Part shown: piece after piece, positions 1 to 10,169 of the stretch
Numbering within the stretch: position 1 is the first letter of the stretch
Layout: each line of letters opens with the position of its first letter
Assembly: GCF_963583255.1 (NCBI RefSeq)
Contig: NC_084815.1
Span: 3,208,150 to 3,272,149 of the forward strand
Reading direction: 5' to 3'
DNA: 64,000 nucleotides
Source of the DNA: Pyrus communis
Taxonomy: Eukaryota > Streptophyta > Magnoliopsida > Rosales > Rosaceae
The notes under the pieces: generated by a model
What the model saw: only the letters and a program-made list of their open reading frames with translations
Database searches by the model: none
Told to the model about the DNA's origin: nothing
Position numbers and translations under genes: made by a program

Positions 1-210
1 CTATGGTCATGGGGTTGTTGTGTAGACTCTTGATTCTCTAGCACCATTTATTGGCTGACTATCAGGTGGCCTCTTTATGCCTTTTGCATTCTCCGTGGTA
101 AATTCATGCCCATGATTTTTTATTTATTTTTATTTTTTATAGTATTTGTAATCTTGTCAAGAATCTTCAGCGAAAGATTAACAACTTGGCCTTTGTTTAT
201 AACTTTGTAG

Positions 211-2420
211 ATATACAAGAGTCGTATTTTTCGTCTGCTGGAAGATCCATTTGATTCATTAGTCTTGATCAGAGATGGTGACCTGTTGGTTGCTTATCGG
301 TTGCCAAAGGATTGTGAGTCGTCCCTTTTGGTTACTTTTATTCATCAGCAGATGGACGTGTAAGTTGTCTCTTAAATATGTCACTGCTTCTCTATCAATT
401 GCTTTACTCAAATTACTTCATAAAAAACTGAAAGTGATGCTGCTTCTGATTTTCTGCTATATTTGTATGTCAAACACACTAGCTTAGTGAACTCAATAAG
501 CAACCTAAAGAGTTTTTATGTGATTGTAACATAACTCATGGCTTTTTACAAAATGTTTGATATAATAATCTCGTTTACAGGTATAATGAAGGTGCATTGT
601 TTATCTAGTACAAATTTGGATATGACAGGACACTTTATGCTAATATGCAAAAATGGCGGTTAGTTCTTATAGTTAAACTAGAAATTGCGTTGAAAACATA
701 CTCTTTGAGAAATTTTCCCCATAAAACATTTTTTTGTAGTGTATGTTACATTTCATGTAATGCAGATGTTAAGTAATGCAATTAGTTGACTTATTGGAAA
801 AAAAGAGCATGTAATTGATGTCGTGATTTGACATCTGTTTTATATTCATTTAAGTTTGAATTCATGGCATAAAAGAATGTCTTATAGGGTGGTACTGGGT
901 TCAGGGGCTACAGTAATGGAGACATGAGCTTAGTCCCACAGGCGTTTGGTGTTCCCCTCATAGCAAGGTTGCCTGATGTTTGCAATGGATCTGATATTCG
1001 TAACGAGTTCCTGAAAGTACTAAATCCATACTTGATGCCTACTGGAGATGCATTAGATATTTTTGATGATGGTACTGGAAATTATGCTACTGAAGATTCT
1101 AACAAGGAGGATGCTACTACTCCTACGATTATGGATAATGATGCTTACTCGGACAGGGAAGCAGGGGATGAAGCACATTTGGATAATGACTTCCAGTTTT
1201 ACTTAACAGATACAAAGGCAGCTATCGAAGACACCTTGATAGAGAAGAATGAGCCAATAGTGCTCTCAAAGTTGCCTAAGAGGTTGAGTGTTCTTGTTTT
1301 ATGGTCCGATAAAATGACTAAAAAGTACGATACATGCCTTCTAAGCAATTTGCCGGAAATTTTCAAGCCCCAATTTTTTGTGAGGAGGCCTCAAGAATCT
1401 GTTTCTCTGGACAAATGCCTGGAAGCCTTTATGAAGGAAGAACCTTTAGGACCAGAAGATATGTGGTTAGTATATACTTTTTATTCAAAATTACGTGAAC
1501 AAAAATGTTTTGCATCTTGTTGCCTGTTATTTCTTGGAATAATCTGGCTAGGGAGAGAATGCAATTTTGTTAATTACTTATGTCATCTACACAGTTGGAC
1601 TTTCCTGTTTTTTACAATTTATTAAATAATAATGGAGTCAAGTCATATTCCTGTATTAAGTATAGATTTTGCAATGATCTGTTATTTACAGGTACTGCCC
1701 TACCTGCAAGACGCCTCAGCAAGCTAGCAAAAAGTTAGATCTTTGGAGGTTGCCTGAGATTTTGGTTATTCATCTGAAAAGATTCTCGTACAGCCATTAT
1801 TTTAAGAACAAGCTAGAAACATTTGTTGATTTTCCGATTCATGATCTTGATTTTTCACACTACATTTCCCACCAAAGAAGCCAGTTATCCAGCCGATACA
1901 TGTTGTATGCGATTAGTAATCACTATGGTGGCTTGGGCGGTGGTCACTATACTGCATTTGCCCAAGTAAGTGTTGTTTCGTTTATTGTTGGAAATTCCTT
2001 GTGTTTTTTGTCTAAGTATCTCAATTGAAACATTTTATTCATCTATTTCCAAGGTTTTGTCAGTTTAATGCTTTCTTAAAACATATTTATAATTAGGCAT
2101 GCGTGAGCTAAAAAATGGGTAAATGAAAAAGAAGGAACTGCAACTTTTGAGGTTCTGTTAGTCAGACACTGGCTGGTAATTGTTGTGTTCTCAGACATGA
2201 TTAACAGGATTGTGGATTTCTTTCTGCAAGCAAATTTGCGTTTCTTTTGAACATGGACCTTTCGAATGACATGGGTTTTAAAACAGTAACTTTTCCCGTG
2301 CAGCTCGGTGATGGTTCGTGGTATGAGTTTGATGATGACAGGGTTTGTCCTGTTATGGAAGAGACGATCAAGACATCAGCTGCATATGTTCTTTTCTACA
2401 GAAGAATACCAAATGTATAA
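211..2420 (+). CDS. Ubiquitin-specific protease, UBP5/UBP8 type (3' part)
   Basis: This is the C-terminal part of a deubiquitinating cysteine protease that removes ubiquitin from protein substrates; the 5' exons, including the catalytic Cys box, lie left of the window. Exons read 211-359, 905-1465, 1692-1965 and 2304-2420 (stop TAA). The first intron could instead use a GTGTAAG donor at 358 with an acceptor at 887. Visible family signatures are [17 protein letters not shown], then [13 protein letters not shown] (second half of the zinc-binding finger region), [14 protein letters not shown], the His box [17 protein letters not shown] with the catalytic His, and the terminal WYEFDDD and AAYVLFYRR motifs. 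An acidic spacer (about residues 50-110 of the visible part) separates the ubiquitin-like region from the second half of the catalytic domain, as is usual in plant UBP5/8/9/10/11. Frame is maintained over the last three junctions, so the gene looks functional. Which UBP number it is cannot be decided from this part. Confidence 0.9.
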
Positions 2421-2579
2421 TCACCTAGACAGATGTATAGTTAACAATTGGGAAGCAGGTTGCGGGAGGAGGGACGACGGGCGTAGATATCGGAGAGGGA
2501 TATTCATAGAGAAATGGAGCAGATGATTCATGTTGTACAGCTTTTAATTCACCTTGTATATATACCTGACCCAGAAAAA

Positions 2580-3740
2580 TGCTGAAATACCATCAATTGT
2601 TCAACATTTTTGTCTTCTCACCTTTTGCGTTATTTATGGCACATTTTAGCATTTGTAATTTACTCCAGTTTACTTGCAGGCTAGCAGCTGGTTAATTTGA
2701 TCTTAAAATTAAGATCTTGAAGAAGGATGAGCGTTTTTCGGCCGCGGTCATGAAATTATATAGTTAGGGCAATTATGAGATTAAATTTACGTTTGTGCTA
2801 CAATTTGATGTGATGGTTATTAATTTACTTATGTATAACATGCGTATTTATTTATTTATTTATTTATTTAATTGTATCAATTATAATCTACTTATGATAT
2901 ATCAATCTTGTCACATCACATATTACAATTATCACTTTTTATAAGATGGGGACTAATTTTCTGAAATTGGTAACACCATTTCAATTAGCAACAATTTGGT
3001 CCCTATCTTCCTGTAGTCCCAAAAACACCCTTTTATGTTACGGTGCCATATCTAGGAGGATGTTGAGAGGATGGCGTGGCAATAAAATCATTGTGGTGTT
3101 ATTGTGCCAATGAAAGAATGACGTATAAATTTTGGTCCAAGTGTTCTTATTAACATTAAGATGAGACGTCACGTAACGGTATACACATGTTATATAAGTT
3201 GTTTTTTTACCTGATAGGGTGTTGTATTCTAATCCTTATAATTTGACATTTGTAATCAACATGACGATCAAATATAAACTGTACGAATATATAAATCATA
3301 GGAAACCATAGTTAATAGTTGAGATGGTGATACATGTAAGTATTGTACTCAAAATAAATGACGAAAGCCCTGAGAAAACGCCACGTCATGTGGTAACGGT
3401 TTATTTGATGGTCTAATGGACTTGATGGGTTAATTTTATCTATATATATATATAGATGGACTGGTGGATCATAGACCATAGTTACGATGTATGTGTGCGT
3501 GTGTGTGTAGATAGATAGATGGACTGGTAGGTCATAGACCATAGTTACGGTGTATGTAACATAGGTGTAGCCTGTCGGTATAGCGCGCTATCTAGTATCC
3601 ATCTGTGAGTTGTATGTACGGTGTTTCAGACTCCCTTGAACTGGGTTCTGCTCGCATACACACGTCTGACCAAACGCAGTTTCTCCCGCAACGCAACACC
3701 CTTGAAGAAACATTCCGAAAAGCTGCCAAATACAAAAGTT
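2580..3740. other. Intergenic spacer between UBP and FolB genes
   Basis: No coding exon is seen. The stretch holds a (TTTA)n microsatellite near 2850-2873, a TATA run near 3440-3456, and two near-identical 38-base segments at about 3456-3494 and 3519-3557 containing GGACTGGT and CATAGACCATAGTTAC, separated by a GT/GATA-rich microsatellite. The second half (about 3740-3960) is probably promoter and leader of the FolB gene. Confidence 0.6.
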
Positions 3741-3962
3741 GTAACTAATGGCTGCGCCAATTTCTGGTAAACTCAACTTTTCTCTCTCTTTTCTGCGTAC
3801 TTTTTCTTGATAAGTAGGATAAATCCAGAGGCTTTTTTTGTATTTTTGATGTGGAAAAGGGTCTAAATTTGAGAAATGGGTAATGGATTCTTGAACATTT
3901 GTGGTTATGAGCATGTGAGCATTACTGGGTTCCTCCTGGATTTACAGATACGAAAGAGGAAG

Positions 3963-5389
3963 ATGGAGAAAACAACGACTGTATAGGCCTCGTTTGGTGC
4001 CGAGGATTAGATTGGATTGGATAACTCAGTAGATTGTATGTATGTTGAATGAAGAAATGGATGCCAACTTCCAAATTTGGCACTGGCTGAAAGGTGGAAG
4101 ATGGACTAGTCAGGAAGGAAACTTATCCCTCGGAGTCCTTTTTTGTGGGGATTTGAAGGATAAGTCCCTTCACGACTAATTCATCTTCCGTCTTCAACTT
4201 GGACAAAATTTGAAGAGTCAGCCTACATTTCTTCATTCAACATTCATTCAAGCTACTTAGTTATTCGAACTAATCCAATTCAATCCTAGACTCCAATCGA
4301 GCCCACCACAAAGTTTAATGAACATGGAAAATTTCTTAACTTCCATAGAAACTTATATTAGGAGTTGGGGGGTAGTTTACAAGGAAAGTTGTGGGTTTTC
4401 CTGTTGACAGTCTATTTGCATACCTCGACTTAGCAAAGTTGGCTGGAGTAGTGACATCCTCTTTCTGCACCCAAGTTCAAATCCCTTCCCCGTAGTATAA
4501 ATTAGATTAATTAGAATAGCGCTCAACTAAAAAAAAGAAGTAATGACAGTCAATTTGTATAGATTCTTGTTATCTTCAGTAATAATTTTATTAAGTTTTG
4601 TATATGGTCTAAGTGAACATGAACATGTTTTATGGATTCTTTATTGGTTCGTGTTATTGGGCAGCCATTTATGGCTAATAATGGTTGATTTTCATTAGGA
4701 ACAATACAGGAAGATGCTGCACTAAGAGGGGGAGATAAGCTCATATTGAGGGGTTTGAAGTTCCATGGTTTCCATGGGGTGAAGCCAGAGGAAAGGAAGT
4801 TGGGTCAGAAGTTTGTAATAGATGTTGATGCCTGGATGGATCTCCGGGAGGCTGGTAAATCTGATCGTTTGTCAGATACCATTAGTTACACCGAAATCTA
4901 TCGGTCAGTAATAGCATAGCACCACCTTTTCATTTTCCTTTACCTTGAATACTGACATATATATAATGTCCTCGTTAACTGCTGCAGTTCTAGCATTTTC
5001 GTATTGCGGTCAAATGGTCACTTCAGTTTGCAATGGCCTTGAAAAGTTATCTCCGATATCAGTCTACCCTGATATCTGTCTGTTTCTTTGGTCTTATAAA
5101 TATGATATGATTATCGTCTTATATCTAAGATTTTGTCAAATTAATACGAGATCACTTTTGATTTATTGAAATTGTACACCGCAGCATCGTGAAGGAAGTT
5201 GTAGAAGGGCCACCTCATAATCTTCTGGAGTCTGTGGCTCAACAAATTGCATCTACCACTCTGAAAAAGTATCCCCAGATATCTGCTGTCTCTGTGAAAG
5301 TTGGGAAGCCGCATGTTGCTGTTCATGGTTCTCTTGACTACTTGGGGGTTGAGATTTTCAGATACAGAAGTATTGATGCGCCAAAGTGA
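3963..5389 (+). CDS. FOLB: Dihydroneopterin aldolase (FolB)
   Basis: The enzyme cleaves 7,8-dihydroneopterin to 6-hydroxymethyl-7,8-dihydropterin and glycolaldehyde, a cytosolic step of folate synthesis in plants. Coding exons are 3963-3980 (MEKTTT), 4710-4903 and 5185-5389. The first intron (phase 0) contains a foldback element and a SINE-like sequence; the second splits an Arg codon. The protein of about 138 residues has normal length for the single-domain enzyme. Seen motifs are GDKLILRGLKFHGFHGV, then EERKLGQKF, DRLSDTISYTEIYR (active-site Tyr), NLLESVAQQIAS (Glu of the pterin pocket) and VSVKVGKPHVAV (catalytic Lys), ending in DYLGVEIFRYR. An acceptor at 3948-3949 lies just before the ATG, so a further non-coding leader exon upstream is likely. 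The short first coding exon is the least certain part; the two main exons are secure. Confidence 0.88.
3988..4305. mobile_element. Foldback MITE in FolB intron 1
   Basis: The two halves are imperfect inverted repeats over almost the whole length. The left end GGCCTCGTTTGGTGCC and following GATTAGATTGGATTGG pair with the right end containing CCAATTCAATCCTAGACTCC and CGAGCCC. The inner parts also pair (AAGAAATG near 4053 with CATTTCTT near 4226). GGCCTCGTTTGG is like Tourist/Harbinger ends. I found no clean target-site duplication, so the family is uncertain. Confidence 0.6.
4425..4541 (+). repeat. Possible tRNA-derived SINE in FolB intron 1
   Basis: A tRNA-like head with an A-box-like TTAGCAAAGTTGGCTGGAG and a B-box-like AGTTCAAATCCC is followed by a short body (GTATAAATTAGATTAATTAG) and an A-rich tail at 4529-4537. 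The boxes are degenerate and I cannot assign a family. Confidence 0.4.
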
Positions 5390-5869
5390 TATTTTACTAA
5401 GTCACTCATACATAGGCAATTTATGTCTCTTGTGACTTCCAGACAGGTTTTCGGTGTTTGTTCTTTCCTTTCTTTCTGAATTTGGCGGGGATCCTTGTTA
5501 TGTAGCGTGAACCAATGCTTTCACTGGTTAATGGCAATGCAATTTTTCTTGTGATTCCCCTGAGATTAAAATTAAATTGTACCCTCTATTGATAACGGCC
5601 TATAATGCCCATCTTTGGCACCAATGCTTCTTGCAGGCAACAACAGTCGACCCGTGGGATTAAAACTAAACCTACCCCTACAAATGCCCTACCCCCTGAC
5701 ACTTATGGTTCATACGGCAAACCATGGTTGACACGTGGGATACAACTGGTTCGAACGGGCAACAATGGTTGACCCGTGAGATTCAAGCTAAACCGTACCC
5801 CATATTGATAACGGCTTATATATGCTTCACCCTTGGCACCAATGCTTCGTCCGAGCAACAATGGTTGAC

Positions 5870-6640
5870 TCGTGCTCCCAGGCCTGCCACGTTTTGTGTG
5901 CCAATTCCTTTCGTTCGCAGAGCTTGCCTTGTTTTGCGTGTTAGAAGCTTGTCTTGTTTTTTGCGCCTCGTTTTTTGTGCGTCGAGCCCTCCTCGTCTTT
6001 CGAGATGAACTTTTCGTGTGCCGATACAACCTTGTTTGCATGCTCAGAAGGCTATCTCGTTTTGTGTGAGTAGAGTCTGCCTTGATTTGCTCAAGTAGAG
6101 TGCGCCTCTTTTTGCGAGCTATTTTTTTCGTACGTCGAGAACGCCTCGTTTAGTGTGACAGAAACCTGTCTTGTTTTCATGAGCAGAGTTTGCCTAATTT
6201 TTTGTGTGCCCGACTTCGCACCGTTTAGCGTGCGCAGAGAACGTCTCGTTCTTCATGCTGTAGTTTTTTTCGTGCGCCTAGCCCATCTCGTTTTACGTGC
6301 ACCAAGCCCTCATTTCCGTGAGCAGAAAACGCCTCGTTTTGCCTACACAAAGACCGCTTCATTTTTTGTGCGACTGGGATCACCTCGTTCTGCGTGCGCA
6401 AAGTCTGCTTATTATGCGTGTCACATTTTTTCGTGCACCGAGCTCATCTCATTTTCTATGAGCGAAGCCCGCCTCGTTTTGCATGCACGAAGCCCGCCTC
6501 ATTTTATGTGTGCTCGACTTCGCCCTGTTCTGCATGTACAAAGTCTGGCTCGTTTTGCATACGTTGAGCTAGACTTTTTTCGCATCTTTTTGCACCCACC
6601 GTGCAGGACTTTAGAGAAATATTTTGTGTGAGTTAAGAAA
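5870..6640. repeat. Degenerate CCTCGTTTTGCGTG minisatellite
   Basis: About 25 loosely conserved copies of a word like GCCTCGTTTTGCGTG, spaced about 30 bases apart and alternating with AGCCC or AGAG spacers. GC content is clearly above the flanks. A shorter related array occurs at 8950-9200 in unit B. Confidence 0.7.
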
Positions 6641-7700
6641 AATGTTGCTAGACCTTTGGATGTGATCCTAACATTTATTAGGTCCCCAAACTATTTTCAT
6701 TGATTTTTTAAGTTGAAAAATAGAAAAAATAAAATAAACTAGCAGTGGGTCCTCCAAAGAGATTTGTAGGTGTCGAAAATCTTGGAAATGTCGTAAATTA
6801 ATTTTATCAAACATGTGGTACGACTAGAATGACTCAAATTTTGGGTTATATTTAATCTTTTAAAATCCTCAAAATTCGTTGGAAAACATAGGTTCATAGC
6901 TGTTGTGAAAAAATTTGAAATTTGTAGTTTTATGAAATATTTTGAGTATGAGTTAACGAAAATGTTGCAAGACCTTTGGATGTGATCCTACCGTTTATTA
7001 GGTCTCGGAATTATTTTTTATTGATTTTTAAAGTTGAAAAAATAGAAAAATAATATAAACTAATAGCAAGGCCCCCAAAGAGATTTGTAGATATCGAAAA
7101 TCTTTGGAATGTCCTAAATTAATTTTAAAAAACATGTGTTGAGACTAGAATGATTCAAATTTTGTCTTATAATAAATCTTGTAAAAGTTCTCAAAATCGA
7201 TTGGAAAACGTAGGTTATATAACTCACAATTTCTGTGAAAAAAATTGGAATTTTAGTTTTATGAAATTTTCTGCGTGGTATTTAACGAAAATGTTGCAAG
7301 ACATTTGGATGTGATTTTATCCCTTTTTAGGTCTCGAAACTACTTTTCATTGACTATTAAAGTTGAAAAGAGAAAAAATAATGAAAGCTAATAGCGGACC
7401 CCCAAAGAGAATTGTAGGTGTTTGAAATTTTGGGAATGTCCTAAATTAATTTTAGGAAACATGTGGTTTGAGTAGAATGACTCTAACTTTGGTTTATAAC
7501 AAATGTTGTAAAAGTTGTCAAAATCAATTGGAAAACTGTTGGCAACTCAATGTTTTTGTGAAAAAATTGAAATTTTTACCTTTAGGAAATATTTTGTGTC
7601 AGAGTTAAGGAAAATATTACAAAAATTTTGGACGTGATCCAACCATTTATTAGGGTCTAAAAATATTTTTTATTACTTTTTAAAGTTGAAAAATAGAAAA
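6612..7700. repeat. 320-bp tandem repeat, about 3.3 copies
   Basis: Successive copies begin at about 6631, 6951, 7280 and 7603, giving a period of 320-329 bases. Each carries AGTTAACGAAAATGTTGC-like text, then TTTGGATGTGATCC, then AAAGTTGAAAAATAGAAAAA, CCCCAAAGAGATTTGTAGG, GTCCTAAATTAATTTTA and ACATGTGG. Copies are diverged by eye (roughly 80-85% alike) and the last is partial. The spacing is satellite-like but the array is very short. Confidence 0.8.
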
Positions 7701-7881
7701 ATATCTTCAAATTTAGGATTTAAATCATTAATTTTAAGTATTAAATATGAATTATAATAGATTTTGCATGAAAAAATTTATTTTGAAGAACATGAATATG
7801 AATGTTTGTTGTTATGGTAAGAGAAAAAAAAGAAAAATTAACAAAAAAAAAAAATTTACAAGAAAAAAATTGAAAAGACAA

Positions 7882-7971
7882 GATCGGTATGAAAATAGCG
7901 ACTTAATTGGCATTAAGTCGCTATCTTATGAACGACTGTTTTTCAGTATAATCGGTAGATAAGTACCGATC
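7882..7971. repeat. Nested palindrome
   Basis: A perfect 12-bp stem (TAGCGACTTAAT at 7896-7907 and ATTAAGTCGCTA at 7912-7923) has a TGGC loop. Outside it, GATCGGTA (7882-7889) pairs with TACCGATC (7964-7971). At the matching place in unit B (about 9245-9270), GATCGGTACTGAAGTACCAATC is a shorter palindrome with the same GATCGGTA start. Confidence 0.75.
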
Positions 7972-8193
7972 GTATCATTTTCTTTTTTTTTTCTTTTTCC
8001 ATTGAACTTTTTTTTTCCTATGTTACTTTATTTAGATTCAAACACCGTTATATTTAGATTTACATCCTTGTTTTCAAATGTTTTGACATGGATTATAAGA
8101 AAAGTTTCATCGCAAATATATTTTGTAGAACATGAAGATAATAGTTTAGTGTTGTGGTATAAGAAAAATGAAATTTAACAAAACAAAATATAT

Positions 8194-8196
<3 letters not shown>

Positions 8197-8230
<34 letters not shown>
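8197..8230. repeat. (AT)n microsatellite
   Basis: Uninterrupted AT dinucleotide run inside the tail of composite unit A. Confidence 0.9.
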
Positions 8231-8232
<2 letters not shown>

Positions 8233-8339
8233 TAATGGTTTAAGCGCAAGGAGACACAGTCCAAACTCACGCCCAAGCCCAAACTCATGCCCTTAGAAAG
8301 GCTGAAGGCACAATAGAAGCAGTGGACGCCTATGAGGTT

Positions 8340-8420
8340 TAGGCTTTATGGGCGTGTGAATAGTAACACCCTGAGTTCAAAAGTTTAAGGGCGTGTGAAT
8401 AATAACACCCTAAGTTCAGC
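8340..8420. repeat. Short direct repeat between composite units
   Basis: Two adjacent copies of a segment of about 40 bases, each containing GGGCGTGTGAATA-TAACACCC followed by TGAGTTCA or TAAGTTCA. They sit in the 230-base link between composite units A and B. Confidence 0.6.
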
Positions 8421-8499
8421 GCATTTCAGCGTTCAGTCCAATCTTTTTTTAAGAAGGGGTTACTATGTTAAAAGATACGACTTTAGTGTGAATTCTATC

Positions 8500-9600
8500 A
8501 TGGTTGATAGTGGCTTACAAATGCCCCACCCCCAGCAACAATGTTTCATTTGGCCAACCATGGTTGACCACTGAGATTTAAACTAAACCCTACCCTTTGT
8601 TGATAACGACCTATAAATGCCTATCCCAGAACCAATGCTTCGTGCGAGCAGCAACGATCAACTCGTGGGATTAAAACTAAACATACCCCCTACAAATGCC
8701 CTACCTATGGCACCTATAATTCGTACGGCAAACCATGGCTGACACGTGGGATTAAAACTAAACTCTACCCCTTATAAATGCTATACCCCCCACATAATTG
8801 GTTTGTACGGGCAACAATGGTTGACTCGTGAGATTAAAACTAAACCCTACCCCATATTGATAATAGCTTATGTATGCTCCACCACCCCCCCCCCCCCCCC
8901 CCCGCGACACCAAAGCCTTGTGCGGGCAACAATGGTTGACCCGTGCGCCTAAGCTCGCATCGTTTTACATGCATTGGTTTGTCTTGTTTAGTTTGTGTCG
9001 GCTAGCCTCTTTTTGAGTGTTAGAAGCCCGTCTCGTTTTTCGTGCGCCGAGCCCGCCTCGTCCTTTTGGCCAAAATTTTTATGCGCTGACCCTGCCCGTT
9101 TCGCATGCACAAAAGCCTGCCTCGATTTATTCGCATGGAGTAGGCCTCGTTTTGCGAGCTGCATTTTTTTGTGCTTCAAGATCACCTCGTTTAGCGTGAC
9201 TTATAGAGGGTACTATTGCTAGCATGATAGCAACACCCTTCTATGCGGATCGGTACTGAAGTACCAATCCTATCCTTCTCTATTTTTTTTATGGTTTTTT
9301 TCTCCTTTTTTCTTTTTTCCATTGAATTTGTTTTCTTCCTATGTTACGTTATTTAGCTTCAAATACCTTTAGATTAAGATTTATATCCTTGTTTTCAAAT
9401 TTTTGACATAGATTATAAGAAAATTTTCACCGAAAATATTTTTTGTAGAACCTGAAGATGATAATTTAGTGTTGTGGTATGAGAAAAACAAAAATCTAAC
9501 AAAAATAAATAATAAAACATAAAATAAATGAAATTAACGATTTATGCCCAGGAAGACACAGGTCAAACTCACACCCAATCCCAAACTCATGAGCGTTTCG
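8500..9600. repeat. Composite repeat, unit B
   Basis: Same order as unit A: a head at 8520-8950 with repeated ATGGTTGACNCGTG and GATTAAAACTAAACCC text, a short CCTCGTTTTGCGTG array at 8950-9200, a palindrome near 9245, and the conserved tail at 9285-9595. It lacks the 320-bp tandem insert. A run of 19 C at 8885-8903 lies in the head. Confidence 0.65.
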
Positions 9601-10169
9601 ACTATTCTGATTTTTACTGGGATTTGATGTTGGCTGCATTTGGTTTGTAGTCGATACCTGTGAACTTCTCTTTTATTGAATGTTTTTCATCAAGATTGCA
9701 CCAACGGGTCAGTCCCCGAACTTCTGCAGCAATTCAGAGATAAGTGAGATGCAGAGTCAGCTGTTCCTCGGTGAAATAGTTACATCAGTTAGCAAGATTT
9801 GTTACTAGTTGTCATAAGTTGCTATGTCGAGACTGACGCTCTCCATAACTATGTCTAGGCGGTTTCTGATAAAAAAGCACTGGAAGACGAGAATCCAGCA
9901 TTTCCTTCAAAATTTTCATAACTTTATTCTCTCAACAAAAGCCAACTAAGAAATGACTGCGATGATATTCGACATATTAAGCGTCAACTGTAATGGCGAA
10001 AACATTTAAAACTACAAGCAGCTACTACCAGAAACTGAAACAAGGTTTGCTCCTACTGTGGCACTTCATCTTTCACAGTTCAACACGACAATTTGATCCA
10101 AATGCAAGGACAGGGGAACAGTCTCAAAACTTTCTTTTATAATGTGGAAGCACAGGAAGGAAGCTTTGC
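9600..10169. other. 3' flank of L22 gene
   Basis: I see no exon or element here. The last few hundred bases should be the 3' untranslated region of the minus-strand L22 gene. Confidence 0.4.

Larger units (their letters stand above)
5586..8295. repeat. Composite repeat, unit A
   Basis: This block has three parts that recur in the same order in unit B downstream. The head (about 5586-5880) repeats the phrase GGCAACAATGGTTGACCCGTG followed by GAGATT-like and ACTAAACC-TACCCC text. The middle (about 5870-6640) is a degenerate minisatellite of CGCCTCGTTTTGCGTGC-like words. The tail (about 7980-8295) runs from a T-rich tract through CCATTGAACTTT and GATTATAAGAAAA to CAAACTCACGCCCAAGCCC. Unit A alone carries an insert of 320-bp tandem repeats (6612-7700) and a hairpin (7882-7971). 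No transposase, reverse transcriptase or terminal repeats were recognised. ORFs in this block come from the low-complexity minisatellite and are not genes. Confidence 0.7.

Noticed and set aside
5703..6631. Several overlapping ORFs on both strands rich in Arg, Phe, Ala and Ser
   Set aside because: They follow from the CCTCGTTTTGCGTG minisatellite, which lacks stops in several frames; no domain and no codon bias.
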